A stretch of DNA of 64,000 bases from Asticcacaulis solisilvae (GCF_017875235.1 NZ_JAGGMI010000014.1:47665-111664), one strand, 5' to 3'. Counted from the stretch's first letter, positions 35,801 to 45,252 are shown. Made by a program: numbers and translations. The notes: generated by a model not told the origin, from the sequence alone.

Positions 35801-36062
35801 ACGCCGTAATGGAATCGACGAAGGTGTCCGCCTTGCGCTTGATCTGCGCAGCCGTTTCCAGCGACTTGCGAATACCTGTGACGACGACGACGTCACCGCC
35901 TTCATCCGCGTCAGCCTGCGTGGTCGCAGGATCCTGCGCGAAAGCGGCCGTCGACAACAGCGCTGCCGTCAGCGCCGTTGTGCCGAGTAAAATCCGGCCC
36001 AGACGCGACCTGGACGTCGCAACGCCGCGATTTTGGTTACAATTATCCTGTGTGGATCTCAT
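32829..36062 (-). CDS. TonB-dependent outer-membrane receptor (second)
   Basis: 1077-aa receptor and first gene of the six-gene operon. An extended N-terminus precedes the signal segment (ILLGTTALTAALLSTAAFA|QDP). A TonB-box-like DVVVVTGIRKSLE follows, then a plug (FVDSITASDVAALPDANVAEALGRIPGVSV in parts: ITASDVAALPDANVAEALG, IPGVSVTRY) and a barrel ending GLRYLY. This IRKSLE/AALPD wording is typical of the TonB receptors of Caulobacterales and Xanthomonadales for plant oligosaccharides. I start at ATG 36062, with GGGAGA 9 nt upstream; an upstream in-frame start adds 20 polar residues. A LacI-type operator-like site lies at 36157-36170. Confidence 0.93.
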   Translation of the reverse strand: MRSTQDNCNQNRGVATSRSRLGRILLGTTALTAALLSTAAFAQDPATTQADADEGGDVVVVTGIRKSLETAAQIKRKADTFVDSITASDVAALPDANVAEALGRIPGVSVTRYSILPQYNTGGAGGASGDFPSAEGSGNLIRGLSFVRSEFNGRDQFTANGGRALDWSSIPPELVGGVDVYKNASAELIEGGAGGTINLRTLAPFDRRGSVFSVSVDGTYADLRKEWSPSYSVIASNRWQTDIGEFGLLGSYSHSELRSNINDWQIGAPVPKVNVGAVEAQGPGKFTGVPVGNVIGTQTVFQMRHNEQDRERTSYYLAGQWKNDNTSILVKYINVENGTDTVEHTVEHLPDANTPNNTVLTNVFTRPYSGTVALCNTGFDVAQGGCSQPVAIGQLMTAGTINGAAEDGGAYGYGINTLGRGVVDRSKTEDFSINLKHNFSSQLHLNLDAQYTKATAEQSEMWAGGQTHFMVDMVSSLENGYLNFHMDPRGNQITAVKPGLAATTAKNDTGDPSVYWWLFNADNQQRGSGDLYALRGDLVYDFADNNWFKDIKFGARYSERNQINDTANQNWAGVAPPWAGGGALPLSALPAGMTEVDDYRDFFRGDLVHGDNSKFVYIHRDYLLNYGKMADFFAKNSDANTGLVRGAPWAPRVPMFPEANRSEITEKTTNFYVQLDFEHEFGNGQSIDGNFGVRYAKTELTSIGNLVRVPFAAETACTPGTDTNGVTTTPGACSRNSPQDFLPQTTAYLQAAATPINYEKGDDHILPSFNLKWNLNEEMLIRFGASKNLTRPNIADLRAYTTYGASTLTTPFPAGHCASLGLPDGCNDGFQNITLTAISAGGGNPRLRPTTSDNFDLSYEWYFPSGNISTAVFSKKLQDVIQGGSETLGSVTLDGKTVPITYGGQMNTRKVDVSGLEVSYQQFYDFLPGPLSHLGAQANFTYIDARTDPDSACTNNGEPCRFNITDLFGQSKYLANLVGIYQDDKIEARLAYSWRSRYLIVKGDYMTGNPTYNKAGGFLDASLKYNANKHLQIHTSVENLLDTTTEAEMQVDAAGNTLPRFAIKNDRRIVVGLRYLY

Positions 36063-36156
36063 ACGTGATTTCTCCCTGCCTCTTGGCTTCTTTGGCCCGA
36101 GTACGTTGTGTCTCTCGTGCAAAAGCGAGAGGCGCCCTGTTAGACGTTTTTGTTTT

Positions 36157-36170
36157 GGTATCGGTCACAC
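36157..36170. promoter_or_regulatory. LacI-type operator-like site 1
   Basis: GGTATCGGTCACAC is 95 bp upstream of the TonB receptor start. It is a degenerate copy of the dyad TGATACCGGTnnCA seen twice more in this intergenic region. Such CCGG-centred dyads are typical of LacI-family sugar regulators. Confidence 0.4.
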
Positions 36171-36244
36171 GCCGGCCGTCGTGTGCTTCCACACTTTTCA
36201 GAAAATTTCCGAAGCGCCCGGCGCGCTATGACAGAACGAAGTTA

Positions 36245-36258
36245 TGATACCGGTCACA
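36245..36258. promoter_or_regulatory. LacI-type operator-like site 2
   Basis: TGATACCGGTCACA matches a perfect dyad TGATACCGGTATCA at all but two positions. It is placed for control of the receptor operon. No LacI-family gene is in the window. Confidence 0.5.
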
Positions 36259-36580
36259 TTTTTTCAACGATAAAGTCCGACAAATGACAAAAAGATGCCT
36301 ATCCGTTGCGTGATTGCGACAGTTTTACGCCAATCACCAAGCCGAACGCACTAATATGTTTCACAAGAAACTATATATAATAGTGAACCAATCGGATGAA
36401 TCGGTCTCAAGGAACGAAATTATAATATTGTTTTTATTTAATATTTTCACATATCCCTGCTCTGTTTTCCACAAGCTTGGCCGCGATTCGATCAGGAGAA
36501 GCAGTGGTGTTTAGCCGGTATAAAATTCATTCTCTTGAATAAAATCATGACCATAAGCCGTTATCACTTCACGATAATTT

Positions 36581-36594
36581 TGATACCGGTAACA
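36581..36594. promoter_or_regulatory. LacI-type operator-like site 3 upstream of GH31 gene
   Basis: TGATACCGGTAACA, followed by TTTTTGA as at site 2, which is followed by TTTTTTC. It lies 175 bp upstream of the GH31 start. The rest of 36260-36580 is AT-rich with no gene that I can support. Confidence 0.5.
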
Positions 36595-36768
36595 TTTTTG
36601 ACAGCGGATGGGCGCAAAAACGGCCTTGGATAAATTCCCTATATGGAATGTGATTTTATATGTGATACGTAGTCACTAAGAATGGCTGACTGCCATCATG
36701 ATGAGAATGACGTCCTCGTGCCATCGAGGCGACGTCCGCGGCCAGAACCGATAAATGCGAGGGTGGGC

Positions 36769-39423
36769 ATGAAAATCAACGATACGTCTTGCCCAAGGCT
36801 TCATCGGCGCGACCTTCTGACCGGTGCGACGGCCTTGCTCGGATTAGCCGCCACAGGTGCACAGGCATCGGCGCCAACCGCTCACGTCCCGGACCAAATC
36901 GTCGTGCTCCCCGGCGGCACCTTGCAGGTGTTCGCCCTGACAAGGTCCGCGTTGCGCATTCGTTTCCTTCCCGCAAAGGCCGCGCTGCACCTTCCGCCCA
37001 ACACCGTCCTCTTGCCGCAACCGCATCAACCCAAGATCGTGCGGAGACGCTCGGCCGGCACGCTTCACCTGCGCTTGCCGGGCATAGGCTGCGACATCGA
37101 CTCAAACGATGGCCGGATCCGTTTCTTTGATCGTGATGGCGCCCCTATCCTGACCGAGGCACGGCAGGGGCGCAGCCTTTCTCCGTCTAAACTGGGCGAC
37201 GAAGACGTGTTCATTGTCCGGCAAGCCTTTGAATCTCCCCCGGGCGAACGCATCTACGGCACCGGATGTTTCCAGGATGGCGCCCTCGATCTTCGCCAGT
37301 TTCCACGCCGGCTGACACAGGTGAACACCCAGATCAGCCTGCCCTTCCTTCTGTCGAGCCACGGCTATGGACTCATGTGGCTCAATAACGGAATAAGCGA
37401 GCTCAACCCTCTGCCGGAACAGGTCCTCCTCAACCGCGTCAGCATCGACGCGCAAGGGCGGGTCGTCGATGTCACAACCGATGCCGGCAATGCGCAGGTG
37501 GCGCGGACCGAAGCTGTTTTCCAGGGGACCATCCACCTCGATGCGCCCGATCGCCATGCCTTCCAGCTTGATATCGGACGAAAAATGGCGTCGCGGCACC
37601 ATGTCGAAATCGACGGCAAGGTCTATACCGACCTGACCAATCTCTGGCTGCCCCCGACGGCCAGCTTCCTGGCGGACCTGGACGCGGGACCGCACACGGT
37701 GCGCGTCCTGGCCAATTCCGACGACAAGCCCTCCCTTCGCTACGGCAAGCCGGGCGACCAGACGGTTTGGCAATCAGAGGTGGCCGAAGCACTGGACTAT
37801 GTCGTTATCGCCGGGCCGGAAGCGCGCGATATCATGACGACATACGGTCAACTAACCGGCACTTCACCGCTGCTGCCCAAATGGGCATATGGCTATATTC
37901 ACTGCCGCGAACGGTTTAGATCGTCGCAGGAAATTCTTGACACCGCGCATGAGTTCCGACGCCGGAAACTGCCCGTCGATATGATGGTCCAGGACTGGCA
38001 ATACTGGGGAAAGCATGGCTGGAACGCCATGCGCTTTGATGAAAGCCATTACCCAGATCCCTCGGGTTTGGTGAACGACCTGCACGGCCTCGATATGCGG
38101 TTTATGCTGTCGGTCTGGTCCAAGATCGACCGGAAGACCGAGCTCGGCCAGGCCATGGCGGCAAGGGGCTACTATATTCCCGACACCGACTGGATCGACT
38201 TCTTTAATCCCGAGGCCGCCGCCTTCTACTGGCAAAACCAGAGCACGCGTCTGGCGGCGCTTGGCATTGACGCCTGGTGGCAGGACGCGACCGAGCCGGA
38301 AAACGACGATCTGGTCGGGCGCCAGACCCACGCCGGCAAGGGGGAACGCGTCCGCCTGACCTATCCAATCCAGGTTACGCGCACGGTCTATGAAGGCCAG
38401 CGGCGCGATTACCCGGATCGCCGTGTCTTTACCCTGACGCGTTCGGCCTTCCTGGGTCAGCAGCGGTATGCGGCCTGCACCTGGTCGGGCGACATCGGCA
38501 ATGACTGGGAAACGCTCAAGCGGCAGATCCCGGCGGGCCTTAACATGGCGGCGGCCGGTTATCCCTACTGGACGGTCGATGCCGGCGGCTTCTTCAGGCC
38601 CGGCCCCTCGCAGTTCACGGACATAGACTATCACGAGCGCTTCATCCGCTGGTTTCAGTACGCGACCTTTCTGCCGTTACAACGTGTTCACGGTTACATG
38701 ACGGACACGGAATTCTGGCGGTACGGTGAAACCGTCGAAGGGGTTGCCCGCGACTACCTGAACCTGCGCTATCGACTGTTTCACTATATCTATGCCATGG
38801 CGGCCGAGGCGCATCGCAGCGGAATGCCCTTGATGCGCCCCCTCGTCTTCGACTTCCGCGCGGACTCTCAGGCGCTGGCTCAGTCGCACAGCTACATGTT
38901 CGGGCCAAGTCTGCTTGTTGCGCCGGTCGTTGAGCCGGGCAAGACTAGCTGGCCTGTCTATCTGCCGCACTCGCCAGGCGGATGGTTTGATTTTTGGAGC
39001 GACGCGCACCGCGATGGCGGAAGGCTTCACCAGGTTCCCTCCCCCCTCTCACAGATACCCGTCCACGTTCGCGCCGGGACGGTGCTGCCGCTTGGTCCCG
39101 TGGTTCAGTCCACCGCCGAGATTACCGGCCAGGTCATCGATATCCTTGTTTTTCCTGGCCGCGACGGCAGGTTCGAGCTCTATGAGGACGGTGGACTAAC
39201 CTACGCCTATGAAAACGGTGCCTGCAGCCGCATCCAGATGCAGTGGCAGGAAAGTACCGGTGAATTACGACTGGGCGCGCGTCAGGGCGCATTTCCGGAC
39301 ATGCCGGCGAACCGGCGCTTCCGCCTGCATCTCATTTCGGCGGAGCACCCTCCCTTGGCTCTCGGCGAAGGACACGAAGTTGCCTATACTGGCCAGCCGA
39401 TGCGCGTTCGCCTCCGCAAATAG
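36769..39423 (+). CDS. GH31 alpha-xylosidase (PA14-insert type)
   Basis: Glycoside hydrolase family 31, 884 aa, releasing alpha-linked xylose from xyloglucan oligosaccharides (or alpha-glucose). The twin-arginine-like signal is LHRRDLLTGATALLGLAATGAQA. The catalytic nucleophile is D506 in WWQDATEPEND and the acid/base D575 in WSGDIGNDW. A PA14-like insert (residues about 270-370, VEIDGKVYTDLTNLWLPPT, LDAGPHTVRVLAN) precedes the barrel, as in Cellvibrio Xyl31A, which favours alpha-xylosidase over alpha-glucosidase. ATG 36769 is chosen because GAGGGTGGGC precedes it; a longer reading from 36682 lacks sense. It is divergent from the TonB receptor operon and shares LacI-type operator-like sites with it. 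Confidence 0.9.
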   Translation: MKINDTSCPRLHRRDLLTGATALLGLAATGAQASAPTAHVPDQIVVLPGGTLQVFALTRSALRIRFLPAKAALHLPPNTVLLPQPHQPKIVRRRSAGTLHLRLPGIGCDIDSNDGRIRFFDRDGAPILTEARQGRSLSPSKLGDEDVFIVRQAFESPPGERIYGTGCFQDGALDLRQFPRRLTQVNTQISLPFLLSSHGYGLMWLNNGISELNPLPEQVLLNRVSIDAQGRVVDVTTDAGNAQVARTEAVFQGTIHLDAPDRHAFQLDIGRKMASRHHVEIDGKVYTDLTNLWLPPTASFLADLDAGPHTVRVLANSDDKPSLRYGKPGDQTVWQSEVAEALDYVVIAGPEARDIMTTYGQLTGTSPLLPKWAYGYIHCRERFRSSQEILDTAHEFRRRKLPVDMMVQDWQYWGKHGWNAMRFDESHYPDPSGLVNDLHGLDMRFMLSVWSKIDRKTELGQAMAARGYYIPDTDWIDFFNPEAAAFYWQNQSTRLAALGIDAWWQDATEPENDDLVGRQTHAGKGERVRLTYPIQVTRTVYEGQRRDYPDRRVFTLTRSAFLGQQRYAACTWSGDIGNDWETLKRQIPAGLNMAAAGYPYWTVDAGGFFRPGPSQFTDIDYHERFIRWFQYATFLPLQRVHGYMTDTEFWRYGETVEGVARDYLNLRYRLFHYIYAMAAEAHRSGMPLMRPLVFDFRADSQALAQSHSYMFGPSLLVAPVVEPGKTSWPVYLPHSPGGWFDFWSDAHRDGGRLHQVPSPLSQIPVHVRAGTVLPLGPVVQSTAEITGQVIDILVFPGRDGRFELYEDGGLTYAYENGACSRIQMQWQESTGELRLGARQGAFPDMPANRRFRLHLISAEHPPLALGEGHEVAYTGQPMRVRLRK

Positions 39424-39428
39424 CGCAA

Positions 39429-39520
39429 CGCTCTATAGAAGCATCATTCCGATCTAAGTTTTTGCTTTGTCGCGATATTTGAGGCGAAAACCGCTGCCAC
39501 TTTTCGCCATACCGCTCTAG
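39429..39520. repeat. Dispersed intergenic repeat, copy 1
   Basis: The core GCTTTGTCGCGATATTT and CACTTTTCGCCATACCGCTCTA also occur, with small changes, at 43944-44045. This copy fills the gap between two convergent genes, and its end supplies the TAG stop codon of the tannase-family gene. It resembles the TAGAGC...CTCTA repeats common in Alphaproteobacteria. Confidence 0.7.
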
Positions 39521-41178
39521 GTGCACTTGAAGCTTTCGGCTTTTTCCACATCGCCGCCGACATATCGGGCGACCTGCGGGTAGGCGCACAACGGCCGTGA
39601 GCGATCCGGCCATGGCGTCGCCGGGCCCGCCTTGGCCACGACCGCGTTAGGCGCCTTGCCGTGCTCGACCCAATCGACCAGGGCCGCGAACATGTCGTAA
39701 CGGTCGGTCGCCGCTCCGCCTCCGCAATGACACATGCCCGGTACAGGAAAGACCCGGACAAAATCAGCGGCGTGCCCGCCATTTTCGGTATCGACGGCGT
39801 CAAACCAGGCCAGGGTATCCTTTAGCGAAAAGACGGGATCGGACTCGCCGTGCGGTACGATCAGTCGGCCGCCGCGCGCCTTGAACGCCTTGAGATTGCT
39901 GGAGCGCGCGCCGACATCCTGCCATGCCGAGCGTGTAAATGGATCCGCGACCGCATAAATCTTCGACGTATCGCGGTCGAAGTCGAAGCCCAGTTGATAG
40001 TCGAGCATGGCGTTCGGGTTCCCCAAGGCCGTCGGCGGCGAAGTGAAGACCGAAGCCAGGGCCGGAGCGCCGAGAAGAACGTTGAGCGGCGGAACCTGGC
40101 CGTCGGCGGAACCGATCTTCCACATCCGCCAATCCGGCGCGTGAATCGATGCCGGCCAGAACCATCCGCTATAGATCGCCTGACCACGCGCTGTCCGGGC
40201 GCCGGACATGACCCGACGCAGCACGGTGACTTGAGCTGGTGTCAGGCAGGCGTCGGCTTTGGCTCCGTCGCAGGTCTTCACGTCAAGCCGCAACAGGACC
40301 TTCTCGTCGGTGCAGCCAACAACATCGTTGACCATGCCGTCTTTCAGTCCGTCATCCCCATCGCACGCGTCGAGGACCACGCCACGGATCAGGTCGAAGT
40401 CGATAGCCGAAAAGGTTTTCGCAAGATCGGCCACCTGGACGACCCCGCGCTCCCCCGCAAGTGAGGCAAAGGCCTGAACGTCCCACGCTTCGGCGACGGC
40501 GGCGCGCGGCAGGGCGAAACCAGGAGCGGAAGCGATTATGCCATCGAATATGTCGGGATAGCGCCGGGCGAAGGCCATGCCTTCCTGCCCGCCTTTCGAA
40601 CAGCCGACAAAATAGCTGAATCTGGGGCCATGGCCATAGGCGGCGCGGATGACGGCCTTGGCCGCATCGGCGGAAGCCTGAAGCGACGCGTGGCCATAAT
40701 CGGCGCGCGCTTCAGGATCGAAGCCAAAAGCCAGGGCACCATTGCGCGCCGGGTCGCTATTGGTGGCATTGTCATGGCCGGAATCCTGGCTGATGACGGC
40801 ATAGCCCATGGCCAGGGCAACCGGCCCTGTCGACGACACGTGGCCCAGGGCATCGCCGATATCGCCGTTACTGCCGCCACCGCCCTGGAAAACCATCCGG
40901 CTGTTCCAGGCTTCGGGCAGCCGCATATGGAAGCGAATGGCGTAGGCCTGCCCGAACCGTCCCTGGCGCTCGTGCATGATGCCGGAAACATCGCAATGCG
41001 CCGGCAAGCCTGAAGCCGCGGCAACTGGCCTGGCGCTGACAATACGCGCCTTGTCTCCACGCCACGTCAGCGTCCGGCCCTCGAGCGCCGCGCAAAGGGG
41101 CTTGCCCGTACCGGCATGCGCTTGGGCCGCCATGACCGTCGCCATGATGGCCAGGATAACAATCAGGAACAGTCGCAT
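39517..41178 (-). CDS. Tannase/feruloyl esterase-family protein
   Basis: Secreted esterase of 553 aa (tannase/feruloyl esterase family, PF07519 type), releasing ferulic or other phenolic acids from plant cell walls. A signal peptide (MRLFLIVILAIMATVMAAQAHA|GTG), the nucleophile motif VGCSKGGQEG with serine, and the C-terminal PGMCHCGGG, where the catalytic histidine sits between two cysteines that form the family disulphide, are all visible. Start ATG 41178 has AAAGGA upstream; a reading 14 codons longer is unlikely. The stop codon TAG lies inside an intergenic repeat. It lies 69 bp downstream of another hydrolase on the same strand, so the two form a likely operon. Confidence 0.88.
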   Translation of the reverse strand: MRLFLIVILAIMATVMAAQAHAGTGKPLCAALEGRTLTWRGDKARIVSARPVAAASGLPAHCDVSGIMHERQGRFGQAYAIRFHMRLPEAWNSRMVFQGGGGSNGDIGDALGHVSSTGPVALAMGYAVISQDSGHDNATNSDPARNGALAFGFDPEARADYGHASLQASADAAKAVIRAAYGHGPRFSYFVGCSKGGQEGMAFARRYPDIFDGIIASAPGFALPRAAVAEAWDVQAFASLAGERGVVQVADLAKTFSAIDFDLIRGVVLDACDGDDGLKDGMVNDVVGCTDEKVLLRLDVKTCDGAKADACLTPAQVTVLRRVMSGARTARGQAIYSGWFWPASIHAPDWRMWKIGSADGQVPPLNVLLGAPALASVFTSPPTALGNPNAMLDYQLGFDFDRDTSKIYAVADPFTRSAWQDVGARSSNLKAFKARGGRLIVPHGESDPVFSLKDTLAWFDAVDTENGGHAADFVRVFPVPGMCHCGGGAATDRYDMFAALVDWVEHGKAPNAVVAKAGPATPWPDRSRPLCAYPQVARYVGGDVEKAESFKCT

Positions 41179-41247
41179 TCCACAATCCTTTAGCAACGTG
41201 CGCGGCGTTGTGTCCGCCATTCCAAGGTCTCAGCCGAGCCCACGGTC

Positions 41248-42132
41248 TCAGAAGTTCTTGTATTCGTAAGTTATGCGCTTATCGACGCAATAGGCACAGC
41301 CCTCGCCCTGGAACTTCTTCGCGGCAGCCGCGTCGCCCTTAAGCCGCCAGTTCAGCCAGGCGGTCACGACTTCCGCGCCAATACCGCCATGCGGCTCCAT
41401 GTAGGTGCCCCCGTGACCGACCGGAATGTCGATATGGGCGGCCGGGATATGATTGATGCGGCTATAGTCGTCCATGCCATTGGCGTGGGCAATGTCGGTC
41501 GGCCCGCCAAGCACATAAAGTACCGAGCCATGCAGGTCGGCCAGCATCGACTTGTCGACCTTGATGCCGGCGATCGGATTGCCCGCATTGAAAATACCGC
41601 TGTTCATGACGATGACGGTGGCGATGCGCGGATCCTTGGCGATGGACAGCGCCTGAAGGCCGCCGCAGCTGAAGCCCGACACGGCGATCTTTTCCGGGTC
41701 TAGGCGCTGGTAGTAGGGGCTGCCCTCGCGAGCGTTTTCACCAACGGCCCAATCGATCGCCTCGGTCAGGGATTCGGCCGTTGTCGATGCCCGCAAGCCT
41801 CCAGGAGGCGGGCCGTCAGGCGTGCCGCCTTGTGGCTGCGGGACCGGTATCGTGCCTGGCGCCACAGCCAGATAGCCTTGCGAGGCGATTTCGAGCAGAT
41901 GGTTCTTCGAACTGGTGCCGTCAGCGCTGCAGGCGCCATTGCCGAAGACATAGATGCCAAGCTTTTCCGATTTCAGCTCCGCCAGCTTTTCCGGCCGATA
42001 GACGACGTGCGCCGGCAGGGTCGGGTCTTGTTCGAAGACGGCAGGATAAGGACCTGAGCCGCTTTCGGCCGCGGCATGAGAGCCAAAGGCCGCGAAGGCA
42101 AGCCCGGCCATGATTGTGAATGTAGGCTTCAT
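41248..42132 (-). CDS. Secreted alpha/beta hydrolase, putative esterase
   Basis: 294-aa alpha/beta hydrolase with signal peptide (AAFGSHAAA|ESG). The nucleophile elbow is GFSCGGLQA (about residue 160), the oxyanion region is IYVFGNGACS, and a histidine in VGHGGTYMEPHGG likely completes the triad. Two cysteines near the end (EGCAYCVD) may form a disulphide. The family resembles bacterial acetyl or cutinase-like esterases; the substrate cannot be told. The likely partner is the tannase-family gene downstream. The region upstream (42133-42570) is AT-rich with no gene that I can support and must hold its promoter. Confidence 0.82.
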   Translation of the reverse strand: MKPTFTIMAGLAFAAFGSHAAAESGSGPYPAVFEQDPTLPAHVVYRPEKLAELKSEKLGIYVFGNGACSADGTSSKNHLLEIASQGYLAVAPGTIPVPQPQGGTPDGPPPGGLRASTTAESLTEAIDWAVGENAREGSPYYQRLDPEKIAVSGFSCGGLQALSIAKDPRIATVIVMNSGIFNAGNPIAGIKVDKSMLADLHGSVLYVLGGPTDIAHANGMDDYSRINHIPAAHIDIPVGHGGTYMEPHGGIGAEVVTAWLNWRLKGDAAAAKKFQGEGCAYCVDKRITYEYKNF

Positions 42133-42570
42133 ACGGTTCCTCCAGAATATATTCGGGCGCGAGGTTCATGGTGACGTTCAGAGAGTGTTTGACGCCTCCG
42201 CCGCGAGGCCACTGGCCGGGCCGCCTTGCCGCGGATATTACTCTGACCGGCCTGCCGTACAGATTGCCATGGCGGCGTGTAAGCCGCCAACACCTGGCGC
42301 ATTTGGCTCTCCCAAATGATTATTTATCGCAGCGATAATTCCTCGGACAATACAGCCCGACAATCAAGGCAGAAACACGGACATAATGCACTTTGCCTTC
42401 CCATGCTGGCGAATATGAAACAATAAATTTTATTAGTGGAATTTATTAAAATTGAAATATTATATATTTATTATTATAAATCAGACAGTTATAACGAAAT
42501 CAATATATCCAACATTTAAGTCGAACACAACGTCGCACGATTTCCGTATAAAAAAGGCGAATTGGTCGAT

Positions 42571-42613
42571 TGACGGAAATAGTCTGATGTATTAGCGTTG
42601 TGACCGCTAACAT
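42571..42613 (+). promoter_or_regulatory. Promoter with XylR-like operator
   Basis: A -35-like TTGACG (42571-42576) is followed 24 nt later by TGTGACCGCTAACA (42600-42613). Its reverse, TGTTAGCGGTCACA, is close to the Caulobacter xylose operator TGTTAGCGCTACCA bound by the LacI-family XylR (from memory), and to the sites near 36.2 and 36.6 kb. The -10 (TAGCGT at 42594) is weak. It would make the downstream RNA and esterase sugar-inducible. Confidence 0.45.
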
Positions 42614-42742
42614 TGTTGGCGCTGACGCCTTGTCCTGCAGATGGCGCAAGGTATCATTTTACTCTCTAGCTGCTGAACTCGCGGTCTCTTCCCCCGGAGA
42701 ACGGCTGAGGGGCGCATTCCTGGGATGCGCCCCCTTTTTTTT
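42614..42742 (+). ncRNA. Candidate sugar-controlled small RNA or attenuated leader
   Basis: Between the operator and the esterase gene lies a strong Rho-independent terminator: a 9-bp stem GGGGCGCAT/ATGCGCCCC (42709-42733) followed by eight T (42735-42742). A hairpin just before it (TCTC/GAGA, 42685-42700) exposes a UUCCCCCG loop, again an anti-Shine-Dalgarno-like C-rich loop. A transcript of about 130 nt would end 90 bp before the esterase ATG. It could be an independent small RNA or a leader whose terminator is conditionally bypassed. An ORF of 73 codons across it looks like chance. Confidence 0.45.
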
Positions 42743-42831
42743 CGCGGCGACCAGAGGTGGCGAAAGCATGCTGGCCGGCGGTCATACCGCCGAGGGCGTA
42801 AGATACAATAATAACATGTGAGGAGAATGCC

Positions 42832-43806
42832 ATGACACCGACAGGTTCCATCAGGAAGACCAAACCCTTTGCACAACGATTCGCCGCAGGTCTCGCCTTA
42901 GGCGCCATCGCCATAATCTGCGTCGCAGGCTCACCCGCAAACGCGGCCGACGACAAGATGACGCCCATCGCCATCCCGGCCCAGCCGAACGCGATCGTAC
43001 TCGACACCGGCCCCCTTCCCAACGCAACGGCCAAGGAATCGTGGCACAGTCAGTACGGCAGTGTTTTCGCCCGGAACGTCACGGTTGCGACCTTAACCCC
43101 GTTCCTGCCAGATCCCGCGAAGGCGACCGGCGCGGCCGTGATTGTCGCGCCAGGCGGCGGCTTCCGCACCCTGTCGATGGAAAACGAAGGCTGGGATGTC
43201 GCCAAAGCGCTTGCCGACAAAGGCGTCGCGGCATTTGTGCTGAAATACCGTCTTAATCAGACCCCCGAGGACATGGCGGCATTCGAAAAATCGATGGCCG
43301 AAATGTTCTCAGGCGTGGCGGCCCGCCGGACGCCGCCTCCCGGAACGCAGGATCCTTCCACGTTTCTGGCGCCTCAGATCGCTGATGCGCGCGCTGCTTT
43401 TGCCCTTGTCCGTTCTCGGTCAAAGGAATGGCACGTTGACCCCGACCGCGTGGGTATGGTTGGCTTTTCCGCCGGCGCCATGTTGACTCTGTCGACCGCC
43501 CTCTACGGCCAGGACGCGAAGCCTGCCTTCATCGGCGACATCTACGGCCCCCTGATGCCGGTAACCGTTCCGGCCGATGCGCCGCCGCTGTTTGTCGCCC
43601 TCGCCGCTGACGATCCTCTGTTCGGCGCCCCCGAATACGGGCTGGTCACCAATTGGCGGACGGCCAAGCGCCCCGTGGAATTCCACCTGTACGAACAGGG
43701 CGGCCACGGCTTTGGCATGTACAAGAAAACGACCACCAGTACCGGCTGGTTCGACGCCTTTGCGCGCTGGCTGGACATGCACGGTTACCTGAAGCCGAAA
43801 GGCTAA
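42832..43806 (+). CDS. Secreted alpha/beta hydrolase (acetyl-xylan-esterase-like)
   Basis: 324-aa esterase/lipase-like protein with a long signal peptide (AIAIICVAGSPANA|ADD). The oxyanion-hole motif is VAPGGGFRTLSMENEGWDVA, nucleophile GFSAGAMLT (about residue 215), acid in AADDPLFG, and histidine in EQGGHGFGMY. The wording fits the bacterial xylan-acetyl-esterase and BD-FAE-like group that removes acetyl or feruloyl groups from xylan or xyloglucan. GAGGAG lies 6 nt before the ATG. It is expressed from the promoter region with an XylR-like operator 230 bp upstream, across a Rho-independent terminator. Confidence 0.85.
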   Translation: MTPTGSIRKTKPFAQRFAAGLALGAIAIICVAGSPANAADDKMTPIAIPAQPNAIVLDTGPLPNATAKESWHSQYGSVFARNVTVATLTPFLPDPAKATGAAVIVAPGGGFRTLSMENEGWDVAKALADKGVAAFVLKYRLNQTPEDMAAFEKSMAEMFSGVAARRTPPPGTQDPSTFLAPQIADARAAFALVRSRSKEWHVDPDRVGMVGFSAGAMLTLSTALYGQDAKPAFIGDIYGPLMPVTVPADAPPLFVALAADDPLFGAPEYGLVTNWRTAKRPVEFHLYEQGGHGFGMYKKTTTSTGWFDAFARWLDMHGYLKPKG

Positions 43807-43943
43807 GATTCCAGAGCGCCTGGTGGCCGTCGCAATCCGGCTGATTGCCACCAGGTGCTGCCTCGCCGGGGCATCTCATACGCGTACCGGGTGTCCGGCA
43901 GTCAAAACGGCTTGCCGTAGTCAGAAATAAAAGCGCCGCGAGC

Positions 43944-44045
43944 TAGAGCATGATGCGTTTAGGTCAAGCCGCCATCATGCTCTAGGTTTTTGTTTTGTCG
44001 CGATATTTAGCCAAAACGGCCGCACACTTTTGGCATATCGCTCTA
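43944..44045. repeat. Dispersed intergenic repeat, copy 2
   Basis: TAGAGCATGATG...CATCATGCTCTA forms one dyad, followed by GTTTTGTCGCGATATTT and CACTTTTGGCATATCGCTCTA. The second half matches the repeat at 39429-39520 with small indels. The remaining bases of 43807-44070 hold no gene. Confidence 0.7.
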
Positions 44046-44046
44046 A

Positions 44047-45234
<1,188 letters not shown>

Positions 45235-45252
45235 CCGTCGTTCAGGTCGTTG

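Noticed and set aside
42600..42821. 73-codon plus-strand ORF before the esterase
   Set aside because: Runs across a strong terminator and lacks a ribosome site; better explained as a non-coding RNA or leader.
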